Assembly: GCA_038200305.1 (NCBI GenBank)
Contig: JBBPYD010000169.1
Location: 5,469-69,468 of the forward strand
From: JANXXV01 sp038200305
GTDB taxonomy: Bacteria; Acidobacteriota; Terriglobia; Bryobacterales; Bryobacteraceae
Direction of reading: 5' to 3'
Length of the DNA stretch: 64,000 nucleotides
Shown here: piece after piece, positions 43,497-51,590 of the stretch
Numbering within the stretch: the first letter of the stretch is position 1
Layout: every line of letters begins with the position of its first letter
The notes under the pieces: generated by a model
What the model saw: the letters and a program-made list of their open reading frames with translations, nothing else
The model's database searches: none
What the model was told of the DNA's origin: nothing
Program-made: the position numbers and the translations under genes

Positions 43497-44615
43497 ATGG
43501 GACTCAACATTCTTAGCGTTGCATACCCTCTGACACGTGTCGGAACCGATGCAGTCGGTGGATCTGAGCAGATCCTGACTTTAATGGACCAGGCTTTGAC
43601 ACGAGCCGGTCACAACTCCATCGTGGTGGCAGTGGAGGGTTCGGAAGTAACCGGCACGCTGGCGCCCACTCCGAAGTGGACCGGCCGGGTGACCGATCCG
43701 GTTCGCCATTGGGCGCAGCGTCATCACCGGATCGTCATCGAGCGGGTCCTGCGGCAGATGCCAATCGACTTGGTGCATATGCACAGCCTCGATTTTCATC
43801 GTTATCTGCCGAAGGCTCGTGTGCCCGTTTTGGTGACGTTGCACCTGCCTCCGGCGTGGTACCCGGATGAAATTTTCCGGAACGCACGGCCGAACACATA
43901 TTACAATTGCGTCTCCGCGTCCCAGCGGCGGAGCGCTCCGCGCAGTTCCATGCTGGTTCCGACAGTTCCCAACGGCATAGATATCGGGAGGTTTCAATCC
44001 GATTTCCGAAAGCGGAATCACGTGCTTGCACTGGGCAGGATCTGCCCGGAAAAGGGCTATCATCTGGCGCTTGACGCAGCCAAGCGGGCCGGGGTAGAAC
44101 TGCTGCTTGCCGGTGAGGTGCTTCGCTGCTCCTGGCATTTAAAATACTTCAAAAACGAGATTGTTCCCAGGCTGAACAGCCGCCGCAAGTTCGTGGGTCC
44201 GGCCGGTTTTGAACGCAAACGGCGCCTCCTGACAGAGGCGCGGTGCCTGCTGGTGCCCAGTCTTGTTCCGGAGACCAGTTCGCTGGTCACCATGGAAGCG
44301 ATGGCGTGTGGAACGCCGGTAATTGCTTTTCCTTCGGGCGCGCTGGCTGAATTGATCGACAACGGCCGGACCGGCTTTCTGGTGAACGACGAATATGAAA
44401 TGGCAGAGGCGATCAAGGCCGTCGGCACTCTCGATCCAGAGGATTGCAGGGAAGCCGCGCACGAGCGTTTTTCCGCTACGCGTATGGTCCACCGTTATAT
44501 GGACCGCTATTCTCAGATTCTGGAGCATCGCCGGTCTGCGGCTATCAAGCCGCTTGCGGTGGGCAGCGCAGTAGCAGGTTTGAAGAATCGATCGAGGCGC
44601 CTGGTTCGTTTGTAA
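43497..44615 (+). CDS. GT4-family glycosyltransferase
   Basis: A 372-residue retaining glycosyltransferase (GT-B fold). The N-terminus LSVAYPLTRVGTDAVGGSEQ has the GGSE motif of GT4. A mid-protein LALGRICPEKGYHLALDAAK and the C-terminal VPETSSLVTMEAMACGTPVIAF with the sugar-nucleotide E-x7-E motif follow. GALAELIDNGRTGFLV is also typical. The acceptor is unknown. Its ATG abuts the deacetylase stop, so the two proteins probably act in one pathway. The last 25 residues are basic (KNRSRRLVRL). Confidence 0.9.
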   Translation: MGLNILSVAYPLTRVGTDAVGGSEQILTLMDQALTRAGHNSIVVAVEGSEVTGTLAPTPKWTGRVTDPVRHWAQRHHRIVIERVLRQMPIDLVHMHSLDFHRYLPKARVPVLVTLHLPPAWYPDEIFRNARPNTYYNCVSASQRRSAPRSSMLVPTVPNGIDIGRFQSDFRKRNHVLALGRICPEKGYHLALDAAKRAGVELLLAGEVLRCSWHLKYFKNEIVPRLNSRRKFVGPAGFERKRRLLTEARCLLVPSLVPETSSLVTMEAMACGTPVIAFPSGALAELIDNGRTGFLVNDEYEMAEAIKAVGTLDPEDCREAAHERFSATRMVHRYMDRYSQILEHRRSAAIKPLAVGSAVAGLKNRSRRLVRL

Positions 44616-44654
44616 CCCATTTTGCATCGGGCCGCGTCCCATTAGAATCGAACC

Positions 44655-46082
44655 ATGCGTGTTTTCTTGATATTGCTGCTTGTATCCACTGTTCCGGGCT
44701 TTTGCCAGACTCCACGTCCGCGGAAGCAGGCTCCAGCCAAAATAGCAACAGTGGCAAAGACCGAAAAGACTGCCAGTCCCGCGCATGCGTGGCCCATTGG
44801 CACTCTGCGGGTGGAAGGCAACCGCATTTATACAAGCGAACAGATCCTGGCCGCCGCAGGGTTGAAAGTTGGGCAGACCGCCGGAAAGGATGAGTTCGAA
44901 GCCGCTCGAGACCGTCTTCTAGCTACAGGCGCCTTTGAGTCGGTCGGATACAAATTCGGCCCGGCGGAAACGGGTTCGGCCCAAACCGCGGCATCCGCGC
45001 AATATGCAGCGTCGTTTCAAGTGATCGAGATCGCACAGGTGTTTCCGTACCGGTTCGATTCGCTCCCCGTCGATTCGGGAGCCTTGCGAAATTGGCTGTT
45101 ACAAAAGGAGCCGCTCTTTAATAAGACGATCCCCGGCACGCAAGTGGTGTTGAGCCGGATCGCAAAAGAAACGGAAGAGTTTCTCGCCAAGTCTGGGCAT
45201 CCGGAGAACGTGGCCGGTAAGCTGACAGCGGAAGGTCCAAAAGAAATGAACGTGATCTTCGGACCAACCAGTCTATCGTCCGTTGCAGAGGTGAAATTCA
45301 CCGGGAATGAGACGATCACGAACGAGACTCTGCAGTCGGCAATTGCGGGTGTGGCTGTGGGCGCCATCTACTCGGAGCCGCGCTTCCGGCAATTGCTCGA
45401 AACCAGTATCCGCCCGGTGTACGAAGCAAAGGGCAAGATCCGCGTTGCATTCCCCAAACTGGACACCGCGCCGGCCAAGGATGTCAATGGCCTTGTGGTT
45501 ACAGTCAAGGTGGTGGAGGGCCCGACATTCAACCTGGGCGAAGTCACCATGACCGGCGCGCCGGGCAGCGCCGCCCTGGTGAAGGAAGGCAAATTCAAAC
45601 TGGGCGAGCCGGCCAACTTCACTCAAATTGAGGAAGATACCGAGCGTATCCGCGCCATCATTCGCCGCCGTGGCTACATGCAGGTAAAGTCGGAGGCCGA
45701 GCGCAAAATCAACGATAAAGATAAGAAAGTCGATCTGATTGTACACATGGAGCAAGGCCCGCTATTTTCATTCGGAGAGTTGAAGATTGAGGGTCTCGAC
45801 ATCCAAAGCGAGCCCCAGGTCCGCAAACTTTGGTCGCTGAAATCAGGTGCTCCGTTCAACACTGAATATCCTGCGTTTTTCCTGGCTCGCGTGCGCGAGG
45901 ACGGCTACTTCGACAACCTCGGTAAGACCCGGTCGAAGATCGACGTGAACGATAAAGACAAGATTGTGGACGTGACACTGGTGTTCTCATCGGACGGGAA
46001 ACCGCTGCCTGCGATTGGACCGGCCCGTGACAGCCAGGACCGGCGGCGCAGACCCGAGGAGCAGCAGGAGCCGCCACGTTAG
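44655..46082 (+). CDS. POTRA-repeat outer-membrane-assembly-like protein without barrel
   Basis: A 475-residue protein with a signal peptide (MRVFLILLLVSTVPGFCQ). It contains at least four POTRA-like repeats beginning near residues 48 (IGTLRVEGNRIYTSEQIL), 210 (VAEVKFTGNETITNETL), 294 (LGEVTMTGAPGS) and 371 (FGELKIEGLDIQSEPQVRKLW), each with the beta-alpha-alpha-beta pattern. Such repeats occur in BamA, TamA and FtsQ. BamA-type proteins continue into a 16-strand barrel of about 350 residues; here the chain ends with a basic, disordered RRRRPEEQQEPPR tail. It must therefore work as a soluble periplasmic partner or a special FtsQ-like factor. Confidence 0.84.
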   Translation: MRVFLILLLVSTVPGFCQTPRPRKQAPAKIATVAKTEKTASPAHAWPIGTLRVEGNRIYTSEQILAAAGLKVGQTAGKDEFEAARDRLLATGAFESVGYKFGPAETGSAQTAASAQYAASFQVIEIAQVFPYRFDSLPVDSGALRNWLLQKEPLFNKTIPGTQVVLSRIAKETEEFLAKSGHPENVAGKLTAEGPKEMNVIFGPTSLSSVAEVKFTGNETITNETLQSAIAGVAVGAIYSEPRFRQLLETSIRPVYEAKGKIRVAFPKLDTAPAKDVNGLVVTVKVVEGPTFNLGEVTMTGAPGSAALVKEGKFKLGEPANFTQIEEDTERIRAIIRRRGYMQVKSEAERKINDKDKKVDLIVHMEQGPLFSFGELKIEGLDIQSEPQVRKLWSLKSGAPFNTEYPAFFLARVREDGYFDNLGKTRSKIDVNDKDKIVDVTLVFSSDGKPLPAIGPARDSQDRRRRPEEQQEPPR

Positions 46083-46087
46083 CACTT

Positions 46088-46330
46088 TCACCGCCCAGCA
46101 AGCACTCCGATCCCGGCCGCGAAGCCCTTTAGGCTTTGGCCATCGCTGGCTACCGCGCGGGCGATCTCTCGCATTTTCAGGCCAGGCAACTGCTCGGGCT
46201 TTCCCGTTTCGATTTCGACGGTTTTTTGAAGGACCGCAAGATCTACGACCATGCCTACGAGATCGAGGATCTTGAGCGGGACATTGAAACCATGCGGCAG
46301 TTGGAAGCCAAAGGCCTGCTCGGCCGATGA
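46088..46330 (+). pseudogene. Broken UPF0175-type antitoxin gene
   Basis: The frame starts abruptly right after the POTRA gene and reads SKHSDPGREAL, then a TAG stop at 46130-46132, then ALAIAGYRAGDLSHFQARQLLGL and FDGFLKDRKIYDHAYEIEDLERDIETM, in pieces. REALEALAIAGYRAGxLS followed by a LLGLSRFDF helix is the UPF0175 pattern, with the TAG most simply a mutated GAG codon. The N-terminal residues before SKHSD are missing. UPF0175 proteins are antitoxin-like partners of PIN toxins. Its TGA overlaps the next start as ATGA, as expected for a former operon. Confidence 0.72.
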
Positions 46331-46591
46331 TCGTTGTCGTCGCCGACACCTCTCCTCTCCACTACCTCATCTAGATCGATTGCCACGAGCTGCTGCCCGT
46401 GCGCTTGGCACTCCAACACGGATTGGCTGTGACCCGGAACCCTGGGCGTTCTGGTTCAGTCGGCCGCCTGCCGTTTGCTCCATATGGACGAAACCATCAA
46501 GCAGTTACAGAAAACGACGTTCCGCTGCACGCCGGAGATGTACGAACAAGCCAGACAGCGCGCCCGCAAGGAAGCGGCGAATCATAGCTAA
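46327..46591 (+). pseudogene. Broken PIN-domain (DUF3368-type) toxin gene
   Basis: ATG at 46327 starts VVVADTSPLHYLI, the first beta strand of a PIN ribonuclease with its acidic Asp, followed at once by a TAG at 46372 (probably from CAG). After IDCHELLP the frame jumps to LALQHGLAVT, then to a third segment TLGVLVQSAACRLLHMDE and TFRCTPEMYEQARQR, which is the typical C-terminus. The central catalytic part is missing, so a deletion plus frameshift has occurred besides the nonsense mutation. Together with the UPF0175 remnant it is a dead toxin-antitoxin pair. Confidence 0.75.
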
Positions 46592-46660
46592 AGCAGTATC
46601 TTGAGATATGAAAAGGTATAAGCATTCAGCGAGTTTGACCCTCGTGATAGCATGGGTGGT

Positions 46661-46770
46661 TGTCAGGCCCCGGGCTTCGTGCAATGGGCGGCTGCAAACC
46701 CCGCCAGGTCCGGAAGGAAGCAACGGTAGTGGTTCAGCCTGTGTGCCGCGGATCACCCGGGGTCTGGCAA
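46661..46770 (+). ncRNA. ffs: Bacterial small signal recognition particle RNA (4.5S)
   Basis: The segment contains the universal SRP core GGTCCGGAAGGAAGCA (about 46708-46722) closed by AACGGTAG. The outer ends pair as GTCAGGCCCCGGG (5') and CCCGGGGTCTGGC (3'). Length about 110 nt fits the small Gram-negative type without an Alu domain. It binds Ffh and guides membrane-protein targeting. It lies just before dnaX, an order seen in many bacteria. Ends are approximate. Confidence 0.94.
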
Positions 46771-46779
46771 TTCCCATCC

Positions 46780-48438
46780 ATGTACCAGGTCATCGCTAGA
46801 AAATACCGTCCGGCAACGTTTTCTGAACTCATCAGTCAGGAGCATGTCCGGACTACCCTTGAAAACGCGATCACGCAGCGCCGCATCGCCCATGGTTATA
46901 TTCTTTGTGGCCAGCGTGGTACGGGTAAAACCACCGTGGCTCGCATCATCGCCCGCTGCCTGAACTGTATAAACGGACCCACGCCACAACCGTGCGGCGT
47001 CTGTCCGAGTTGCCTCGAAGTAACCGCCGGAAACAGCGTGGATGTTATTGAGATTGATGCGGCATCCAACCGCGGAATCAATGAAATGCGCGAATTGCGG
47101 GAAAATGTCCGCTACCGGCCGGCCAGAGACCGCTATAAGGTCTTCATTGTCGACGAAGCGCACCAGATCACGAACGAAGCCTTCAACGCACTTTTGAAAA
47201 CGCTGGAAGAGCCGCCGGAGTGGGTCGTATTCATTCTGTGTACCACTGAAGTACACAAGATTCCCACCACCATCGCCTCTAGGTGCCAGCAGTTTAGCTT
47301 CCGCTCGGTGGATTTCGGCGAACTGGTCGCACGCATGAAGTGGATCTGCGGCCAAGAAGGTATTGCCACCGATGAGGAAACGCTGGCAGTGCTGGCGCAG
47401 GCCGGCGAGGGCAGCGTTCGCGATTCCCTATCGGCGCTGGATCAGGCAATCGCCTGTTGCGGATCTACGTTGAACGCTCCAGAGCTGCGTGTATTACTGG
47501 GAATGTTTTCGCTCGATTCGCTGCAGATGGTGACGCAAGCGTTGAAAGAGGCGGACTCGCACCGGATGCTGGATGTGGTTCAGGAGCTGGAACGCAACGG
47601 GCTAAATTTGCAGCACTTCTGCCGCGAATTGGCCCGGTATTTCCGTAACCTTCTGGTGGCCAGGATTGCGGGCAAGGAAACCAGACTCATCGGCGCGCCG
47701 CCGGCTGAACAGGAACGGATGCGGGAAACCGCTGCTGCGTTTTCGGAAGAGGATCTCACCCGGTATCTGCAACTGACGCTCGATCTGTTCAAGGATCTGC
47801 AGTGTTCCTTGCAACCGCGTTTGCACCTGGAGCTTGGGTTACTGAAGCTGGTCCATGTGGGGAAGCTGTTGCCCATCGAACAAGCTTTGGCCGGAATGAG
47901 CGGATCACCTGTAAAGAGTGGGCCGGGGCCGCAACCGCCAAAGCCGGCCGCAGCGGCGCCAGTGCGGACCGGGCCATCTCCCTTTGCTGCCGACAGCGCC
48001 CGAAAGGCTGCTGCTATCCCGCCAGCACCCCCGCCTGCACAAGCGGCTACCCCGCCTCCCGAAAGCGATTGCGATCTGAAATCGAAGATCTACACAGCCT
48101 TGATAGATCTCGGTTTGGCGTTTACCGCGGATGCTCTGGAGCATTCTGAAGTGCTGGAAGCGGCGGACGGAATCGCGCTGATCACGCCGAAAAAGTATTC
48201 GCTATCCATGACGGAAGCCGACATGCGAAAGGCCGCGCAACATGCCCTCGGAAAGCCGGTTCAGGTCAAGATCACATTTGGAGAGCCGGCCTTACCCCAG
48301 TCAACGGGGATGCCGAAAGCAAACCCTACCGGCGAAGAGGAAGTATCGCGGCGCGCGCTCTCGCATCCCGGTGTGCAAAGATTTCAAGAGCTCTTCCCGG
48401 ATGCCCAAGTGCGGGCAGTGCGGAATCTGAAGGAGTAA
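46780..48438 (+). CDS. dnaX: DNA polymerase III gamma/tau subunit
   Basis: From ATG 46780 (MYQVIARKYRPATFSELISQ) the product has 552 residues; the longer frame upstream lies within the SRP RNA and is excluded. Walker A GQRGTGKT at 44-51, zinc cysteines Cys63, Cys72, Cys75, Cys78 (CLNC...CGVCPSC), Walker B FIVDEAHQI, and the sensor region LCTTEVHKIP. Domain III and a Pro/Ala-rich linker follow (about residues 375-445), then a tau-like C-terminal part. It forms the clamp loader core of the replicase. It is followed 2 bp later by ybaB and then recR. Confidence 0.97.
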   Translation: MYQVIARKYRPATFSELISQEHVRTTLENAITQRRIAHGYILCGQRGTGKTTVARIIARCLNCINGPTPQPCGVCPSCLEVTAGNSVDVIEIDAASNRGINEMRELRENVRYRPARDRYKVFIVDEAHQITNEAFNALLKTLEEPPEWVVFILCTTEVHKIPTTIASRCQQFSFRSVDFGELVARMKWICGQEGIATDEETLAVLAQAGEGSVRDSLSALDQAIACCGSTLNAPELRVLLGMFSLDSLQMVTQALKEADSHRMLDVVQELERNGLNLQHFCRELARYFRNLLVARIAGKETRLIGAPPAEQERMRETAAAFSEEDLTRYLQLTLDLFKDLQCSLQPRLHLELGLLKLVHVGKLLPIEQALAGMSGSPVKSGPGPQPPKPAAAAPVRTGPSPFAADSARKAAAIPPAPPPAQAATPPPESDCDLKSKIYTALIDLGLAFTADALEHSEVLEAADGIALITPKKYSLSMTEADMRKAAQHALGKPVQVKITFGEPALPQSTGMPKANPTGEEEVSRRALSHPGVQRFQELFPDAQVRAVRNLKE

Positions 48439-48440
48439 CA

Positions 48441-48749
48441 ATGAAGCTACCTGGCAACATGCAAAATATGATGAAGCAGGCGCAGCAGATGCAAGAAAAG
48501 CTGCAAGAGGAAATTGCGCAGATCCGCGTGGAGGCATCGGCAGGCGGCGGTATGGTTTCCGTGAAGATGGATGGCCAGAAGAACGTCCTGGGAGTCAAGA
48601 TCGACCCCGAAGTGGCTGGCGACGTGGAAATGCTGCAAGACATGGTGATGGCTGCCTTCAACGAAGCGCATAAGAAAGTGGAAGCCGAAGCCAAGCAGAA
48701 GATGGGCGGCATGCTGGGCGGTATGGGTTTGCCGCCTGGGCTTTTCTAA
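48441..48749 (+). CDS. ybaB: YbaB/EbfC nucleoid-associated protein
   Basis: A 102-residue protein: MKLPGNMQNMMKQAQQMQEK starts the coiled-coil tweezers helix, then VEASAGGGMVSVKMDGQKNVLGVKIDPEV in parts. The Met/Gly-rich tail MGGMLGGMGLPPGLF is usual. It binds DNA as a dimer and is nearly always placed between dnaX and recR, as here. Confidence 0.95.
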   Translation: MKLPGNMQNMMKQAQQMQEKLQEEIAQIRVEASAGGGMVSVKMDGQKNVLGVKIDPEVAGDVEMLQDMVMAAFNEAHKKVEAEAKQKMGGMLGGMGLPPGLF

Positions 48750-48752
48750 CCG

Positions 48753-49352
48753 ATGCCGGATTTTGCCGAGCCGCTCGCGCGGCTGATTCAAGAAGTAAAA
48801 CGGCTGCCGGGCATCGGGCAGAAATCCGCCCAGCGGATTGCGTTCTACGTTCTAAGGTCCAATCGCGATGATGTCGAACGGCTGTCAAAGGCGCTTCTGG
48901 ATGTAAAAGATAATCTCGGCATCTGTTCTTCTTGCAATAACATCAGCGACGGCGAGCTGTGCCTTTACTGCCGCGACGCGTCCCGTGATTCTTCTATAGT
49001 TTGCGTGATCGATGAACCGCATAATATCGTCCCGATCGAGAGCACGCGCCAGTACAACGGACTCTACCACGTGCTGCACGGTTCTATTTCGCCCCTGCGC
49101 GGCATCGGCCCGGAGCAACTCAAGATCAAGAGTTTGTTGGTCCGCATCCAGGCAGGCGGCGTGGGGGAAATCATTCTGGCAACCAGCCCAACGGTGGAAG
49201 GTGAGGCGACCGCGGCTTATCTGTCGCGCCTGCTGAAGCCGCTGGGAATCAAGGTGACGCGCATCGCTATGGGAATCCCGGTGGGGAGTGATCTTGAGTT
49301 TGCCGATGAAGTGACCATGATGAAGTCAATGGAGAACCGGCGCGAGCTTTAG
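48753..49352 (+). CDS. recR: Recombination mediator RecR
   Basis: A 199-residue protein. Helix-hairpin-helix LPGIGQKSAQRIAFYVL at 17-33, zinc finger with CSSCNNISDGELCLYC, Toprim domain with VCVIDEPHNIVPIE and PTVEGEATAAYL, and C-terminal RIAMGIPVGSDLEFADEVTM. It acts with RecF/RecO at gapped DNA. Its last 86 bases overlap the convergent DUF4126 gene. Confidence 0.97.
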   Translation: MPDFAEPLARLIQEVKRLPGIGQKSAQRIAFYVLRSNRDDVERLSKALLDVKDNLGICSSCNNISDGELCLYCRDASRDSSIVCVIDEPHNIVPIESTRQYNGLYHVLHGSISPLRGIGPEQLKIKSLLVRIQAGGVGEIILATSPTVEGEATAAYLSRLLKPLGIKVTRIAMGIPVGSDLEFADEVTMMKSMENRREL

Positions 49353-50256
49353 GCAAATTGCGCAACCATTCCGGCTGCGCCGCTTTTTGAATCTTGAGCA
49401 CATCGAAGATCTGCTCATGGCCACGGACGGTCAGTGCCAGTGTGTCCACCAACAGTCCGCGGCTGAGATGGGCCCCGGTAATCTCCGCCAGTGCGATCCG
49501 ATGCGTTCGATTGCGAAATAGCCGCCTGGTGGTGAATACCAAATCTTCCGGATCGAGGCAAAGCTTGCCAATAGAGTTGTAAAGCCCCTTCACTCCACGT
49601 CCGGCTGCGCATCGAACGCACGCGGGCGCGGATGTCGTAGAACTAGCGCTGAAATATTTCGAGAATACAGCGCCGATGGATAGACATTCCACTTGCAGGC
49701 TCCGGAAGATTCGGGGAGAAAGCCACACAAATCCGGCAATGAAAACCACTAACGAGCCGAACGTAATCACCGGGTGCTTCATCGCGAGCCAGATGCCGAA
49801 CGGAATCAGAACATCTTCTGCCACACTCAACGTGACATTCGTCACCGGTTCCGGCGAGTGATTCACCAGCAGCCGCGTCGCCGCTTTCGAGGAGTGGCCG
49901 GCGAAGGCGACCCCGCCGCATAATAACGCGATCACTGTGCGGGTAACCGGGTCGTCATTCCCCAGAGCAGTGGCTCCTAAAAAGATGGCGCCGAGTGGCC
50001 GGACAAAGGTATGGATAGAATCCCAGAGGCTGTCCACCCAGGGGACTTTGTCGGCCAGGAACTCGATTAGGCAGGCCACTCCGGCTGTGGCCAGAACCCA
50101 AGTGTGGCCAAGGACAGCAAGATGCGCCAAGCCCGATGGCAGTTGAATCAGGTGGAACCGCACCACCAATCCGATGACCAGAACGGTGGCGTAGAGACGG
50201 ATGCCCGCTAAGAACCCCAGGCCGAGGGTGGATCCGAGTAGTTCGATCGTATCCAT
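49267..50256 (-). CDS. DUF4126-domain membrane protein
   Basis: A 329-residue integral membrane protein. The N-terminal half is DUF4126: LGLGFLAGIRLYATVLVIGL, then KVPWVDSLWDSIHTFVRPLGA and GHSSKAATRLLVNHSPEP with the helix SVAEDVLIPFGIWLAM, in parts. About six membrane helices end near residue 180. The remaining 150 residues are cytosolic, with strands such as DLVFTTRRLFRNRTHRIALAEITGAHL, a PH-like module. Function unknown. The 3' end overlaps recR by 86 bp on the opposite strand, so the last ~28 residues are constrained by recR and may be a read-through tail. Confidence 0.84.
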   Translation of the reverse strand: MDTIELLGSTLGLGFLAGIRLYATVLVIGLVVRFHLIQLPSGLAHLAVLGHTWVLATAGVACLIEFLADKVPWVDSLWDSIHTFVRPLGAIFLGATALGNDDPVTRTVIALLCGGVAFAGHSSKAATRLLVNHSPEPVTNVTLSVAEDVLIPFGIWLAMKHPVITFGSLVVFIAGFVWLSPRIFRSLQVECLSIGAVFSKYFSASSTTSAPACVRCAAGRGVKGLYNSIGKLCLDPEDLVFTTRRLFRNRTHRIALAEITGAHLSRGLLVDTLALTVRGHEQIFDVLKIQKAAQPEWLRNLPKARAGSPLTSSWSLHRQTQDHSPPGFP

Positions 50257-50275
50257 ATTCTCCTGTTAACGGCTT

Positions 50276-51580
50276 TCACCGTAGCGCAAGAACTGGAAGC
50301 AGATTGTGCTCCCTGACTCCCGTGTCCGTCAGCGCGCCAATCTGGACATCTATCAGTTCTCTGGGTTGGCGCACTTTGGCGAGTTCCACTTTGAGATAAT
50401 TCGTCGTCATGGCAAAGCCGGGGCTCTGTAGCGTGACTGCTGGAATCGTGCGGCCAACCATGGATCGCCGGAACGCTGCATTCTTAGCCAGCCCTAGTTC
50501 TTTAAGAATGCGGCCCCGCGCACGCCGCACTTCGGACGGAATTTGGTCCGCGCGCGCGGCAGCCGGCGTCCCTGGGCGTTCCGAATACGGAAAGATGTGG
50601 AGATACGTAAGCGGCAGACTATCGATAAAGGCTCGAGTTTGCTCGAATTCCTCATCCGTCTCGCCGGGAAATCCGGCCATGACGTCGGCGCCGACCGCCG
50701 CATCGGGCATCCAGGCGCGCGCCTTGCGCACCCGGTCTTCGTAGTGCCGCGGGCGGTATTTGCGATGCATTCTCCGTAAAACCGTGTCCGATCCGGACTG
50801 AAGCGGCGCGTGGACATGCTTCGCGATTCGTGGCGATTCGGCTATGAGCGCGAGCAGGTCGTCTGAGAGATCCATTGGCTCAACGGAACTGAGGCGAAGG
50901 CGGCCAATGCCGGTTTTGGCCAATAGCACCTGCAGTAAATCCACCAGCCGGCGGCTGCTGCCCGGCTCACGTCCCCAGCGGCCGAGATTGATTCCAGTGA
51001 GCACCACTTCGCTATAACGCGTGCTCAGATCTTGCACCTGCTGGACGATCTGGTCCACGGGCGCGCTGCGGCTGCGCCCTCTTACGAACGGGATGATGCA
51101 GAAGGAACACCGATTGTTGCAGCCATCCTGGATTTTCAAATTCGGCCGCGAACGGTCTGTGCCCGCTCCCTCCACCGGGGATACCAGAAAGTCCTGGTGA
51201 GCGAAGATATCCCCAACATGAACTTCGCCATGGAATGGGGCTGAGGGGTTCGCCAATAGTTCGGCGATCCGCGTTTTATGGGAGTTGCCGATCACGATAG
51301 AGACGCCCGGAAGCGCGGCGATTTCACCGGGCGCCCGCTGCGCATAACAACCCGTCACCACAATGCGGCTGTCCGGATTCTCACGATGCACGCGGCGTAC
51401 GGTTTGACGCAACTCCTCATCGGCAGACGCCGTTACCGTACAGGTGTTCAGGATCACAAATTCCGCAGGCTCCAAAGGGTCTGCACGCGTGAAGCCGCTA
51501 CTGGCGAGTAACGATTCCAGCGCCGCGCCGTCCGCTTGGGAAGCCCGGCAGCCAAAATTCCGGATAGTAAAGCTTTGCAC
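50276..51580 (-). CDS. mtaB: tRNA t6A37 methylthiotransferase MtaB
   Basis: GTG at 51580 gives 434 residues (MQSFTIRNFGCRASQADG); a longer frame up to 51637 would overlap the neighbour's stop. N-terminal Fe-S cysteines are in FGCRAS, LNTCTV and VTGCYAQR; the radical-SAM motif is CNNRCSFC. NLGRWGREPGSSR and LRLSSVEPMDL are typical of MtaB. A C-terminal TRAM-like part follows. It adds the methylthio group to t6A at position 37 of ANN-decoding tRNAs. The gap to the CRTAC1 gene is only 10 bp; they may be co-transcribed. Confidence 0.9.
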   Translation of the reverse strand: MQSFTIRNFGCRASQADGAALESLLASSGFTRADPLEPAEFVILNTCTVTASADEELRQTVRRVHRENPDSRIVVTGCYAQRAPGEIAALPGVSIVIGNSHKTRIAELLANPSAPFHGEVHVGDIFAHQDFLVSPVEGAGTDRSRPNLKIQDGCNNRCSFCIIPFVRGRSRSAPVDQIVQQVQDLSTRYSEVVLTGINLGRWGREPGSSRRLVDLLQVLLAKTGIGRLRLSSVEPMDLSDDLLALIAESPRIAKHVHAPLQSGSDTVLRRMHRKYRPRHYEDRVRKARAWMPDAAVGADVMAGFPGETDEEFEQTRAFIDSLPLTYLHIFPYSERPGTPAAARADQIPSEVRRARGRILKELGLAKNAAFRRSMVGRTIPAVTLQSPGFAMTTNYLKVELAKVRQPRELIDVQIGALTDTGVREHNLLPVLALR

Positions 51581-51590
51581 TGATTTCAGT

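Noticed and set aside
42720..44615. Assignment of the deacetylase and transferase as bacillithiol genes bshB and bshA
   Set aside because: The motifs fit only at superfamily level; no bshC, and the transferase lacks a recognisable BshA pattern.
46660..46779. N-terminal extension of dnaX
   Set aside because: Covers the SRP RNA; DnaX proteins begin with the MYQVIARKYRP pattern found at 46780.
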